Origin: Paraburkholderia hiiakae
GTDB lineage: Bacteria > Pseudomonadota > Gammaproteobacteria > Burkholderiales > Burkholderiaceae
Direction: 5' to 3'
Assembly (NCBI RefSeq): GCF_904848665.1
Contig: NZ_CAJHCQ010000010.1
Location: 186,001-250,000, forward strand
Length of the DNA stretch: 64,000 nt
In this document: positions 17,748-27,054 of the stretch, in pieces
Layout of the letters: every line of letters begins with the position of its first letter
Numbering within the stretch: position 1 is the stretch's first letter
Translations under genes and position numbers: made by a program
Notes under the pieces: model-generated
What the model was told of the DNA's origin: nothing
Database searches by the model: none
Seen by the model: the letters and a program-made list of their open reading frames with translations, nothing else

Positions 17748-18653
17748 ATGAGCATCTTGATCGACGAAAACACCCGCGTGATCCTGCAGGGCTTCACCGG
17801 TGACAAGGCGACCTTTCACGCGAAGGAAATGATCGCGTACGGCACCAACGTGGTGGGCGGTGTCACACCCGGCAAGGGCGGGCAGCGTCACCTCGAGCGC
17901 CCCGTCTTCAACACGGTGAAGGAGGCCGTGCAGGCCACCGGCGCCACCGCGAGCCTCGTGTTCGTGCCGCCCCCCTTCTGCGGCGACTCCATCATGGAAG
18001 CCGCCGATGCGGGCCTGCAACTCGTCTGTGTGATCACCGACGGCATCCCGGCGCAGGACATGATGCGCGTAAAGCGCTATCTGCTGCGCTATCCGAAGGA
18101 ATCGCGCACGATGCTGGTGGGACCGAACTGCGCAGGCATTATCAGCGCGGGCAAGGCGATGCTCGGCATCATGCCCGGCCACATCTACCGGCGCGGCTCG
18201 GTGGGCATCGTCTCGCGCTCGGGCACGCTCGGCTATGAGGCAGCCGCGCAGCTCGACGCGCTCGGTCTCGGGGTGACGACGGGCGTCGGCATTGGCGGCG
18301 ACCCGATCAACGGCAGCTCCTTCCTCGACCACCTGCGCCTGTTCGAGAACGACCCCGCAACCGAAGCCGTGATCATGATCGGTGAGATCGGCGGCCCGCA
18401 GGAGGCGGAAGCCTCGCGTTGGGTCCAGGAGCACATGTCGAAGCCCGTGGTAGGCTACGTCGCCGGGCTCACGGCGCCGAAGGGCCGCCGCATGGGCCAT
18501 GCCGGCGCGATCATCTCGGCCGCAGGCGACAGCGCCGCCGAGAAGGCCGAGATCATGAAGTCGCATGGCCTCTTCGTCGCCCCCAGCGCCTCCGAGCTGG
18601 GTTCCACCGTTGCTGCGGCGCTCGCTCAACATGATGCCCGCCGCGTCGCTTGA
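17748..18653 (+). CDS. mtkB: Malate-CoA ligase alpha subunit
   Basis: A 301-residue CoA-binding subunit resembling SucD. The CoA-fold start is SILIDENTRVILQGFTGDKATF, followed by NVVGGVTPGKGG near 35, GIVSRSGTLGYE near 155 and the phospho-histidine H251 in RMGHAGAII. It pairs with MtkA. An AGGAG site lies 8 bp before the ATG. Its last 23 bp overlap the ppc start, an unusually long overlap that points to coupled translation. No sign of damage is seen. Confidence 0.92.
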   Translation: MSILIDENTRVILQGFTGDKATFHAKEMIAYGTNVVGGVTPGKGGQRHLERPVFNTVKEAVQATGATASLVFVPPPFCGDSIMEAADAGLQLVCVITDGIPAQDMMRVKRYLLRYPKESRTMLVGPNCAGIISAGKAMLGIMPGHIYRRGSVGIVSRSGTLGYEAAAQLDALGLGVTTGVGIGGDPINGSSFLDHLRLFENDPATEAVIMIGEIGGPQEAEASRWVQEHMSKPVVGYVAGLTAPKGRRMGHAGAIISAAGDSAAEKAEIMKSHGLFVAPSASELGSTVAAALAQHDARRVA

Positions 18654-21522
18654 GGCCGCCGAGGCCGAGGCGCGTGCCGTGACGCCGCGCGGCGTGGAGG
18701 CGCCGCGCGAGCCCGCGACCCCAGCGCCTGCTCAGCCCTCGCCGCCCGCAGCGCTCGAGCGCCTCGCCGCGGCAACCGTGGCGCTGCCCACGCTCGATGC
18801 CCAGGCCTACGAACCATGCGTGGTCGAGCTGCTCTTCGGGTTGCTGTGCGACGTCGCGCAGCGCCGCCAGCCGCTGGTCGCTCGCGCGCTGCGCGGCGAA
18901 CCGCTGCCCCCGGACGTCCCACGCGCGGTGTGGCGGCGCGCGCTGCAGGCCCAGGGCATCTGGTTTCAGCTGCTCAGCGTCGCCGAGCAGAGCACCGCCA
19001 TGCGCCGGCGCCGCGAGATCGAGATCGAAAGCGGCTATGCGCGGCTCTCGGCATCGTTCGCGCGGGTGGTGGCTGACGCAGCCGCGGCCGGCGTGAGCGC
19101 CGAAGAAGTCCGCGAGGTGCTCCGGCATCTGAAGATCCGGCCCGTGATCACCGCTCACCCTACCGAGGCCAAGCGCGTCACCGTGCTCGAAATCCACCGG
19201 CGCATCTATCGCAAGCTGATGGACCTGGAGTCGCCGCGCTGGACACCGCGCGAGCGGCGTGCGCTTGTCGCGCAACTCGGCAACGAGATCGAACTGCTCT
19301 GGATGAGCGGCGAGTTGCGCCGCGAGAAGCCCACCGTCGCGCAGGAGGTGGCCTGGGGGCTGCACTTCTTCGGCGAGACGCTCTTCGAGGCGGTGCCGAC
19401 GCTATTCGAGCGGCTCGAAGACGCGCTGCATCAGTTCTACCCCGGCGAGCCCTTCGAGATCCCGCGTTTCTTCCAGTTCGGCTCGTGGATAGGCGGCGAC
19501 CGCGACGGCAATCCCTTCGTCAACAACGATGTCACGCGCGCGACGCTGTACGAGAATCGGCTTGCGTGTCTGAAGCGCTATCGGCAGCGGCTCGTCGACC
19601 TCGCGCAGACGCTCAGCATCACCGCCGAAGCCTTGCCCGTACCCGACGCGTTTGCGAGTGAGTTGGCGCGCGCGCTGGCGCAAAGCGGCGACGGCGCGGC
19701 CATTGCCGCGCGCAATCCGGGTGAGGTGTTCCGCCAGTATCTGACCTGCATGCTGCGCAAGCTCGACGCAACGCTCGCCGACGCGCAGCGGCGCGGCACG
19801 CTCACGCCGGTGCCGGGCGGCTACGCAAGCGCGGACGAACTGGCCGCCGAGTTGCGCGCGATGGAGCAGGCGTTGCTGGCGTGCGGCAGCGACGCGCTGG
19901 CGGCAGCCTACGTGCGCCCCCTGCGCCGCGAGGTCGAAACGTTCCGCTTCTCGACGGTGCAACTGGACCTGCGCGAGAACACGACGGTCACCAACAAGAC
20001 CCTGCTCGCGCTTTGGCGAGCGCGTGCCAGGCCCGGCTCCGAGCCGCCCGATCCGCAGTCCGAGGGCTGGAAGTCGTGGCTGCTCGCGGAACTGACGCGC
20101 CCGCTTGGACAGGATCGTCGGCATGGCCACGAGACAAACGCCGACACCCTGCCCGAAGTCGAAGCGGAAACGCTGCAGATCTTCAGCATGGTTCGCACGA
20201 TGCGCGAACAGGTGGACCGCAATGCCTTCGGCGCGTTCATCCTGAGCATGACGCACCATGCAACGGACGTGCTCGGCGTCTATCTGCTGGCAAAAGAAGC
20301 GGGACTTTTCAGCGACGCCGGCGGGGTCGAAAGCTGCACGCTGCCCATCGTCCCGCTGCTCGAAACCATTGACGACCTGCGCCGCGCGCCCGACATCCTG
20401 CGCGAGTTGCTGGCCGTGCCGATGGTCAAGCGCAGCATCCGCGCGCAAGGCGGCGTGCTGGAAATCATGATCGGCTACTCGGACTCGAACAAGGACGGCG
20501 GGTTCTTCGCGAGCAACTGGGAACTCTCGAAGGCGCAGACGAAGATCGCGCGAGTCGGGCGCGAGCTTGGCATCACGATCTCGTTCTTCCACGGGCGCGG
20601 CGGCTCGGTGAGCCGCGGCGGCGTGCCCGCGGGCCGCGCGATCGCGGCGCTCCCCGCCGGCTCGGTGAACGGGCGTTTTCGCGTGACCGAGCAGGGTGAA
20701 GTCGTCTCCCACAAGTACGCCAACCGTGGTACCGCGCAATATCACGTGGAGTTGCTCGCGTCGAGCGTGCTCGAACATACGTTCAAGTCCGACCGGGAAG
20801 ACGAGCTGCTGCCACGCGGCGACTTCGACGATGCCATGGAGGCGCTCGCGGGCGCATCGCGCGCGGCCTATGTGAAGCTCGTCGAGCGGCCCGAGCTGAT
20901 CGCGTACTTCCAGGCGGCCAGCCCGCTCGAAGAGCTCTCCATGCTGAACATGGGCTCGCGCCCCGCACGACGTTTCGGCGCCCGCAGCCTGCACGACCTG
21001 CGCGCGATTCCGTGGGTGTTCGCGTGGTCGCAGAACCGTCACGCGCTGACCGGCTGGTACGGCGTGGGCAGCGCGCTTAGCGCATTCCTCGCGGTGCGCC
21101 AGGCGCGCGGCCTCGACCTGCTGCGCCGGATGTTCAACGAGTCGCGCCTGTTCCGGCTCATCGTGGACGAGGTGGAAAAGACGCTCGCCCAGGTCGATCT
21201 CGACATTGCGCGCGGCTACGCGAGCCTCGTGCCCGACGCGCAAGTGCGAGAAACCATCTTCGCGCAGATCGACGCCGAGTACCGGCTCACCGTGGAGACG
21301 GTGCTCAAGGTGAGCGGCGGCGCCACGCTCGCGGAGCGCTTCCCGCAGTTTCGCGAACGGCTTGCGCGCCGCCTGCCGGCCATCAACCAGGTGAGCCGCC
21401 AGCAGATCGAACTGCTGCGGCGCTACCGTGCGGCCGACGCCGATCAGGAACGTCGCGGCTATCTGGTGCCGCTCCTCCTGTCCATCAACTGCATCGCATC
21501 GGGATTCGGCGCGACGGGCTAA
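18631..21522 (+). CDS. ppc: Phosphoenolpyruvate carboxylase
   Basis: A 963-residue enzyme that carboxylates PEP to oxaloacetate, the CO2-fixing step of the serine cycle. The catalytic histidine is H176 in VITAHPTEAKR. Other conserved segments are GSWIGGDRDGNPFV near 290, IMIGYSDSNKDGG near 615 and FFHGRGGSVSRGG near 655. The protein is ~80 residues longer than the enterobacterial form, mostly as an Ala/Pro-rich N-terminus of about 40 residues; ATG codons at 18631 and 18634 are both possible. No Shine-Dalgarno is visible and the start lies inside mtkB, so it probably depends on coupling. The C-terminus ends in ASGFGATG rather than the more usual RNTG. Confidence 0.93.
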   Translation: MMPAASLEAAEAEARAVTPRGVEAPREPATPAPAQPSPPAALERLAAATVALPTLDAQAYEPCVVELLFGLLCDVAQRRQPLVARALRGEPLPPDVPRAVWRRALQAQGIWFQLLSVAEQSTAMRRRREIEIESGYARLSASFARVVADAAAAGVSAEEVREVLRHLKIRPVITAHPTEAKRVTVLEIHRRIYRKLMDLESPRWTPRERRALVAQLGNEIELLWMSGELRREKPTVAQEVAWGLHFFGETLFEAVPTLFERLEDALHQFYPGEPFEIPRFFQFGSWIGGDRDGNPFVNNDVTRATLYENRLACLKRYRQRLVDLAQTLSITAEALPVPDAFASELARALAQSGDGAAIAARNPGEVFRQYLTCMLRKLDATLADAQRRGTLTPVPGGYASADELAAELRAMEQALLACGSDALAAAYVRPLRREVETFRFSTVQLDLRENTTVTNKTLLALWRARARPGSEPPDPQSEGWKSWLLAELTRPLGQDRRHGHETNADTLPEVEAETLQIFSMVRTMREQVDRNAFGAFILSMTHHATDVLGVYLLAKEAGLFSDAGGVESCTLPIVPLLETIDDLRRAPDILRELLAVPMVKRSIRAQGGVLEIMIGYSDSNKDGGFFASNWELSKAQTKIARVGRELGITISFFHGRGGSVSRGGVPAGRAIAALPAGSVNGRFRVTEQGEVVSHKYANRGTAQYHVELLASSVLEHTFKSDREDELLPRGDFDDAMEALAGASRAAYVKLVERPELIAYFQAASPLEELSMLNMGSRPARRFGARSLHDLRAIPWVFAWSQNRHALTGWYGVGSALSAFLAVRQARGLDLLRRMFNESRLFRLIVDEVEKTLAQVDLDIARGYASLVPDAQVRETIFAQIDAEYRLTVETVLKVSGGATLAERFPQFRERLARRLPAINQVSRQQIELLRRYRAADADQERRGYLVPLLLSINCIASGFGATG

Positions 21523-21555
21523 GCCGCGCGTCCCCCACTATCGAGGAGATGACTC

Positions 21556-22542
21556 ATGAGCTTTACCGCGATCGAACAGGCTACCCCGCGGCTGCATCGT
21601 TCGGAGCTCGCCGTGCCCGGCTCCAACCCCGCCATGTTCGAAAAAGCCGCACGCTCGGCTGCCGACATCGTCTTTCTCGACTGCGAAGACGCGGTCGCGC
21701 CCGACGACAAGGAACAGGCCCGCAAGAACATCGTCGAAGGCCTAAACGACATCGACTGGGGCGCGAAGACGATGATGGTGCGCATCAACGGACTGGATAC
21801 GCATTACATGTATCGCGACGTCGTGGATATCGTCGAAGCGTGCCCCCGGCTCGACATGATCCTGATTCCCAAAGTGGGTGTCGCCGCGGATGTCTATGCG
21901 ATCGACATGCTCGTCACGCAGATCGAGACCGCGAAGAAGCGCACACGGCGTATCGGCTTCGAGGTGCTGATCGAGACGGCACTTGGCATGGCCAACGTCG
22001 AAGCGATCGCACAGTCGAGCCGGCGGCTCGAAGCGATGTCGTTTGGCGTGGCCGACTACGCCGCCTCCACGCGCGCACGCACGACCGTGATCGGCGGTGT
22101 GAACCGCGACTATGGCGTGCTGAGCGACAAGGACGACCAGGGCAAGCGCGAGTACTTCTGGAGCGACCAGTGGCACGCGGCGCAGACGCGCATGATGGTC
22201 GCCTGCCGCGCATACGGGCTGCGGCCGATCGACGGTCCCTTCGGCGACTTCAGCGATCCGGATGGCTACGATGCTGCTGCGAAGCGCGCCGCGGTGCTTG
22301 GCTATGACGGGAAGTGGGCGATCCATCCCTCACAGATCGAGCTGGCCAATCGCGTTTTCACCCCGAGCGATGCTGAAGTCTCCCGCGCACAACGCATCAT
22401 GGACGCGATGGCGCAGGCGGCGAAGGACGGCAAAGGCGCGGTGTCGCTCGATGGCCGGCTGATCGATGCGGCAAGCATTCGCATGGCCGAAGCGCTGCTT
22501 TCGACCGCGCGCGCGATTGCGGCGTCGTCCGGCAAACGTTAG
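21556..22542 (+). CDS. mclA: L-malyl-CoA lyase
   Basis: A 328-residue member of the HpcH/CitE family that splits malyl-CoA into acetyl-CoA and glyoxylate, closing the serine cycle. Recognisable segments are HRSELAVPGSNPAMFEKA near 14, IVFLDCEDAVAPDDK near 37 (Asp/Glu metal ligands), VLIETALGMANVEAI near 137 and GKWAIHPSQIELAN near 255. A GAGGAG site precedes the ATG. It ends the rightward operon. Its TAG stop overlaps the stop of the convergent decarboxylase gene, so the two operons meet with no spacer. Citrate lyase beta is the fold relative but is excluded by context. Confidence 0.92.
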   Translation: MSFTAIEQATPRLHRSELAVPGSNPAMFEKAARSAADIVFLDCEDAVAPDDKEQARKNIVEGLNDIDWGAKTMMVRINGLDTHYMYRDVVDIVEACPRLDMILIPKVGVAADVYAIDMLVTQIETAKKRTRRIGFEVLIETALGMANVEAIAQSSRRLEAMSFGVADYAASTRARTTVIGGVNRDYGVLSDKDDQGKREYFWSDQWHAAQTRMMVACRAYGLRPIDGPFGDFSDPDGYDAAAKRAAVLGYDGKWAIHPSQIELANRVFTPSDAEVSRAQRIMDAMAQAAKDGKGAVSLDGRLIDAASIRMAEALLSTARAIAASSGKR

Positions 22543-24038
22543 GTGGATGCGTGGTCCATGCAAGGCGCGGGACTCGGGCAGGCGGCCTCGATACATGCGG
22601 CCGCCTGCCGTGTCGCCCGCCAGGCCTCGATCATCGAATCGGCGGAACGATCGATATCGTCCCCGGTGGTCGGCCACGCGATCACCGAGAGGCGCATCAC
22701 GCGGCGCCCCCGCCAATGTGCGCCGTGCGCGAAGCAGATTCCCGCTTGCCGGATGCGCTCGAGCGTCGCTTGCGTGAGCGCATCGCCGCGCGCTGCCGGC
22801 TCGTGCCGCCCGAACCGCACGACGACCTGATTCAATTCGACTTCGTTGAGCACCTCGATGCCCGGCTCGGCGCCAAGGCGGTCCGCGAGGCGTTGCGCCA
22901 TCGCGCAATGCCGCTCGATCATGGCCGCGATGCCGCGTCTGCCGAACGCGCGCAGCAGCGCCCACAATGCGAAGCCGCGGGCGCGGCGCGAAAGTTCGGG
23001 CGTGTAGTGGAGCGGATCGCGAATGCATTCGCTGCCTGCGGGCGGCAGGTAGCCCGCGCCCATCGTCATCGCGCGCCGGTGCGCATCGGTATCGCGCACG
23101 AACGCGCAGCCGCACTCGTAGGGCGCCTGGAGCCACTTGTGCGCATCCGTCGCCCACGAATCCGCGAACTCGACGCCTGCGGCGAGCGGCGCGCGCGCCG
23201 GGCACGCCCTCGCCCAGAGGCCGAAGGCGCCATCCACGTGCAGCCAGCCGCCGCGCTCGCGCGTGAGCCTGACGATTGCCTCCACGGGGTCGAACGCGCC
23301 GGTCATGATGTGCCCGGCCTGCGCGATCACGACATGAGGTCCGCCGCACTGGGCGAGCGCCGCACGCAACGCCTCGACCCCCATTCGGCCTGCGCTGTCG
23401 CACGCAATCCTCACGACCTTGCGTTCGCCGAAACCAAGGTAGCGCAACGCGGCGAACACGCTCGCATGCGCTTCCTCCCCGGCGAAAACGGTAATGGGCG
23501 GGGCACCGGACATCCCGTCCGCCTCGACATCCCAGCCAACGCGTTGCAGCAATGCGCTGCGCGCGGCCGCGAGGCAGACGAAGTTGCTCATCGTCGCGCC
23601 CGTCGTGATACCCACCGAGCATTCGCGCGGCAGCCGCAGCACGTCGACGAGCCATTGCGCGGCTACCTGCTCGGCCACGGCGGCCGCAGGCGCACCCTCG
23701 TAGCAGGCGGCATTCTGCCCCCAGACGCTGGTGAGCCAATCGGCCGCGACGCCGGCCGGATGCGAGCCGCCGGCCACCCAGCCGAAAAAGCGCGGGCCCG
23801 CCGTGCCCATGAGGCCCGGGCCGGCCGCAGCGGCAAGCTGCTCGATGACCTGGCCTGCGGGCACGCCAAGCTCGGGCACGGGGCCGCCGAACGCGTGCAT
23901 CAGCGCGCCAAAGCCGGCCGTTGCGGCAGGCGGCAGCGATCCGCGCCCGCGATGAAAGGAGAGCGCATGCCGATAAGCGGCCTCGAGTGCGGTGCGCGCA
24001 TCGTCCGCGTCGTCCAGATCCATCGACCATTCAGCCAC
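22539..24038 (-). CDS. PLP-dependent group II decarboxylase, role in C1 cluster unknown
   Basis: A 499-residue fold-type I PLP enzyme of the glutamate/tyrosine/tryptophan decarboxylase family. The PLP lysine is in WATDAHKWLQAPYECG near residue 300, with WLHVDGAFGLWA about 50 residues earlier. The GTG at 24038 is chosen because GGGGAGG lies 8 bp upstream; an ATG at 24023 is the alternative. It is the last gene of the methylamine operon, 37 bp after folD. The substrate is not known. One option is tyrosine, giving tyramine for a methanofuran-type cofactor; another is an unrelated amino acid. The convergent overlap with mclA leaves no visible terminator. Confidence 0.75.
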   Translation of the reverse strand: MAEWSMDLDDADDARTALEAAYRHALSFHRGRGSLPPAATAGFGALMHAFGGPVPELGVPAGQVIEQLAAAAGPGLMGTAGPRFFGWVAGGSHPAGVAADWLTSVWGQNAACYEGAPAAAVAEQVAAQWLVDVLRLPRECSVGITTGATMSNFVCLAAARSALLQRVGWDVEADGMSGAPPITVFAGEEAHASVFAALRYLGFGERKVVRIACDSAGRMGVEALRAALAQCGGPHVVIAQAGHIMTGAFDPVEAIVRLTRERGGWLHVDGAFGLWARACPARAPLAAGVEFADSWATDAHKWLQAPYECGCAFVRDTDAHRRAMTMGAGYLPPAGSECIRDPLHYTPELSRRARGFALWALLRAFGRRGIAAMIERHCAMAQRLADRLGAEPGIEVLNEVELNQVVVRFGRHEPAARGDALTQATLERIRQAGICFAHGAHWRGRRVMRLSVIAWPTTGDDIDRSADSMIEAWRATRQAAACIEAACPSPAPCMDHAST

Positions 24039-24075
24039 GGCCGCGCCCTCCCCGCCAGACTCGACAACCCGCGCG

Positions 24076-24975
24076 CTAACGCGCCGGCACCTGCCAGAAC
24101 GGCTGCGCCGGATGAAACGCCTCGCCTTGCGCGAATCGCTCCGCCGAGCGCAGCGTGTTCTCGATCAGCATCGTCACGGTCATCGGCCCCACGCCGCCGG
24201 GCACCGGCGTGATCCACGCGGCACGTTCGCGCACGGCCTCGAAATCGACGTCGCCGACAATGCGTCCATCAGCGAGTCGATTGATCCCCACGTCGATCAC
24301 AATGGCGCCTTCCTTCACCATCTCCGCCTTGATGAGGCCGGGCTTACCCGCCGCCACGACGAGAATGTCCGCGTGGATCGTGTGATGCGCCAGATCGCGC
24401 GTCTTCGCGTGGCAGATGGTGACGGTCGCCTCCTTCTGCAGCAGCATCAGCGCCATTGGCTTGCCGACGATATTGCTCGCGCCCACCACCACCACGTTCT
24501 TGCCCGCCACGTCGATGCCCGTGGTCTCCAGCAGCAGTTGCACGCCGTAGGGTGTACAGGGCGGAAAGATCGAGTTGCCGACCACCAGTGCGCCCACGTT
24601 GTAGAGGTGAAAGCCGTCCACATCCTTGTCGACGACGATACTCTCGAGCACGCGCCGCACGTTCACCTGGGGCGGCAGCGGCAGTTGCACGAGGATGCCG
24701 TGCGTGGCCGGGTCCAGGTTCAGCTCGCCGATGCGTTCGAGCAGTTCCGTTTCCGTACAGGCGGCGGGGAACCGGTGCATGAACGAACGCACCTGGCTCT
24801 CCTCGCACGCCTTCACCTTGTTTGCGACATAGACCTGCGACGCCGGGTTGTCGCCCACCAGCACGACGGCGAGTCCCGGCACGACGCCGCGCATGGACAG
24901 CGCGGCGACGCGCTCGCGAAAGCGCGTGCGCAAGCGCCGCGCCAGGTGCTTCCCATCGATGATCTGCGCCGTCAT
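24076..24975 (-). CDS. folD: Methylene-THF dehydrogenase / methenyl-THF cyclohydrolase
   Basis: A 299-residue bifunctional enzyme interconverting methylene-THF and 10-formyl-THF. Typical motifs: YVANKVKACEE near 48 (catalytic Lys), ILVQLPLPPQVN near 95, DVDGFH near 118, and the Rossmann segment VVVVGASNIVGKPMA near 160, then PVPGGVGPMTV near 255. It sits 6 bp after mgsC and shares its operon with purU. It therefore probably serves the oxidation of methylamine-derived methylene-THF to formyl-THF rather than only purine synthesis. A second, housekeeping folD is likely elsewhere (inference). Confidence 0.93.
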   Translation of the reverse strand: MTAQIIDGKHLARRLRTRFRERVAALSMRGVVPGLAVVLVGDNPASQVYVANKVKACEESQVRSFMHRFPAACTETELLERIGELNLDPATHGILVQLPLPPQVNVRRVLESIVVDKDVDGFHLYNVGALVVGNSIFPPCTPYGVQLLLETTGIDVAGKNVVVVGASNIVGKPMALMLLQKEATVTICHAKTRDLAHHTIHADILVVAAGKPGLIKAEMVKEGAIVIDVGINRLADGRIVGDVDFEAVRERAAWITPVPGGVGPMTVTMLIENTLRSAERFAQGEAFHPAQPFWQVPAR

Positions 24976-24981
24976 CGCGGT

Positions 24982-26340
24982 TCAGACTACGCCCGGGATC
25001 CAGTTGGTGCCCGCGAGCGGCACCCGCGCCATCGCCGCTGCCTCCACCGTGAGCGCGACGAGGTCTTCGGGCTCCAGGTGATGCACGTTCTGCTTGCCGC
25101 ACGCACGCGCTATCGTGGTCAGTTCCATGTTCAGCGTCTTCAGATAGTTGCGCAGACGCTTCGCGCCCACCTCGGGCTGCAGACGCTCCTGCAGCACCGG
25201 GTCCTGAGTCGTGATGCCCACGGGGCACTTGCCGGTGTGGCAGTGGTGGCAATAGCCCGGCGCGGTGCCCAGGTTCGCATAGTCGTCGAGCGCCGGGACG
25301 TGCTGCCCCTTCTCCATGTATGACGCGCTGTTGCAGCCGAGCGAGACGAGCACGCCCTGGCCGATGGCCACGGCATCGGCCCCCATGGCCAGCGCCTTCG
25401 CGACATCGGCGCCGCTGCGGATGCCGCCCGAAATGATGAGCTGCACCGTGCCCTTCATGTTGAGGTCCTCGAGCGCGTCCACGGCCTGGCGCAGTGCGGC
25501 GAGCGTAGGAATGCCGACGTTCTCGATGAAGCAGGTCTGCGTGGCCGCCGTGCCGCCTTGCATGCCGTCCACCACGATCACGTCCGCACCCGCGTGCACG
25601 GCGAGCTTCACGTCGTTGAACGTGCGCGTCGCGCCCACCTTCACGTAGATCGGCTTTTCCCAGTCGGTGATCTCGCGCAGTTCCTGGATCTTGATGAGCA
25701 GATCGTCAGGGCCGGTCCAGTCCGGATGACGCGACGCGGAGCGCTGGTCGATCCCTTCGGGCAGCGTGCGCATCTTCGCGACGCGCGGCGAGATCTTCTG
25801 GCCGAGCAGCATCCCGCCGCCGCCCGGCTTCGCGCCCTGACCGATCACGACCTCGATGGCGTCGGCCTTGCGCACGTCGTCGGGATTGAAGCCGTAGCGC
25901 GACGGCAGGCATTGATAGACGAGCGTCTTCGACGAAAGCCGCTCCTCCTGCGTCATGCCGCCGTCGCCGGTCGTGGTGGACGTGCCCATCTCGGTCGCCG
26001 CGCGGCCGAGCGCTTCCTTCACGTTGGCGGACAGCGCGCCGAAGCTCATACCCGCAACGGTGATCGGGATCGCAAGCTCGATGGGCTTCTTTGCGAAGCG
26101 CGTGCCGAGCACGGTTTTGGTCGTGCACTTCTCACGGTAGCCTTCGAGCGGGTAACGCGAGAGCGACGCACCCAGGAACAGCAGGTCGTCGAAGTGCGGC
26201 ACATGGCGCTTCGCGCCGAGGCCGCGAATCTCGTATAGCCCGTGCGCAGCGGCGTTCTGGATGTAGTTGATCGTCTTGCGGTCGAAGCCCCAGGATTCTT
26301 CGGTGGCGATTTGCTTCAGGTGAATCGGCTTGATTTCCAT
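24982..26340 (-). CDS. mgsC: N-methylglutamate synthase subunit C (glutamate synthase domain-like)
   Basis: A 452-residue homologue of the FMN and Fe-S domain of glutamate synthase. It has the FMN-barrel segments SFGALSANVKEALGRAA near 100 and GMQGGTAATQTCF near 260, IISGGIRSGADVAKALAMGADAVAIG near 305, and the Fe-S cysteines in CHHCHTGKCPVGI near 370. With MgsA and MgsB it forms N-methylglutamate from methylamine and glutamate or gamma-glutamylmethylamide. True GltB is about three times longer and carries all domains on one chain; the three-gene split beside gmaS and mgd genes is diagnostic of the N-methylglutamate pathway. Confidence 0.9.
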   Translation of the reverse strand: MEIKPIHLKQIATEESWGFDRKTINYIQNAAAHGLYEIRGLGAKRHVPHFDDLLFLGASLSRYPLEGYREKCTTKTVLGTRFAKKPIELAIPITVAGMSFGALSANVKEALGRAATEMGTSTTTGDGGMTQEERLSSKTLVYQCLPSRYGFNPDDVRKADAIEVVIGQGAKPGGGGMLLGQKISPRVAKMRTLPEGIDQRSASRHPDWTGPDDLLIKIQELREITDWEKPIYVKVGATRTFNDVKLAVHAGADVIVVDGMQGGTAATQTCFIENVGIPTLAALRQAVDALEDLNMKGTVQLIISGGIRSGADVAKALAMGADAVAIGQGVLVSLGCNSASYMEKGQHVPALDDYANLGTAPGYCHHCHTGKCPVGITTQDPVLQERLQPEVGAKRLRNYLKTLNMELTTIARACGKQNVHHLEPEDLVALTVEAAAMARVPLAGTNWIPGVV

Positions 26341-26355
26341 GGCGGGATCCTTGGG

Positions 26356-27054
26356 TCAATATTCCTGTTTCGCGTCGGCGTTCCAGTGATAGAGCGAGCG
26401 GGCCGAGGCAATGCGCTTGAACTCCTTCGCCTCGATGCCGGCGAACGCGGGGCCTGCCACGCGCAGCAGTTGCGCCACACCCTCGATGTCGGCGGCGGTC
26501 ATCGGCTCCTCGCGTGCGTCGGCCCCGAGCGACTTGATGTTGCCTCGCACGTACAGCACCGCTTCGTACAACGAATCACCCAGCGCATCGCCCGCATCGC
26601 CGCAGATCACCAGCCTTCCGGCCTGCGCCATGAATGCCGAGAAGCTGCCCACCGAGCCCTTCACGACGATATCGGCGCCCTTGAGCGAGATGCCGCAGCG
26701 CAGTCCCGCATCGCCCTCGATCACGAGCAGGCCGCCCTGGGCGGAAGCGCCCGCCGCGTTCGACGCGAAGCCCTTCACGTGTACGCGCCCGCTCATCATG
26801 TTTTCCGCGACGCCGGTGCTTGCGCTGCCCGCAATGGTGACCTTCGCCTCCTTGTTCATGCCGGCCGCGTAGTAGCCGGCATGGCCGTCGATCTCGACTT
26901 CGATCGGCAGGTCGAGCCCGACCGCGATGTTATGCGCGCCGTCGGGGTTCGCGATGCGCACCATTTGCACGCCCTTGCCCGCGGCGTCCTTGTGCAGGAA
27001 GCGGTTGACTTCGGTCACCGACGTGCCTGCCAGGTCAAAGTTCACACTTTCCAT
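26356..27054 (-). CDS. mgsB: N-methylglutamate synthase subunit B (GXGXG beta-helix)
   Basis: A 232-residue protein corresponding to the C-terminal beta-helix domain of glutamate synthase. Repeated glycine turns run from about residue 60 to 170, such as GYYAAGMNKEAKVTIAGSAS and GSVGSFSAFMAQAGRLVICGD. The ATG at 27054 has a GAGGAG site and overlaps the mgsA stop by 13 bp, so a longer start is not needed. It is a structural subunit of the synthase. It resembles FhcC in fold, but its sequence and neighbours place it in the methylamine operon. Confidence 0.88.
   Translation of the reverse strand: MESVNFDLAGTSVTEVNRFLHKDAAGKGVQMVRIANPDGAHNIAVGLDLPIEVEIDGHAGYYAAGMNKEAKVTIAGSASTGVAENMMSGRVHVKGFASNAAGASAQGGLLVIEGDAGLRCGISLKGADIVVKGSVGSFSAFMAQAGRLVICGDAGDALGDSLYEAVLYVRGNIKSLGADAREEPMTAADIEGVAQLLRVAGPAFAGIEAKEFKRIASARSLYHWNADAKQEY

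Noticed and set aside
16559..18653. Succinyl-CoA synthetase (sucCD)
   Set aside because: Fold matches, but the pair lies between hprA and ppc/mclA and so is malate-CoA ligase.
19402..21243. Long antisense frame opposite ppc
   Set aside because: Arg/Gln/His-rich translation without motifs; ppc is intact on the plus strand.
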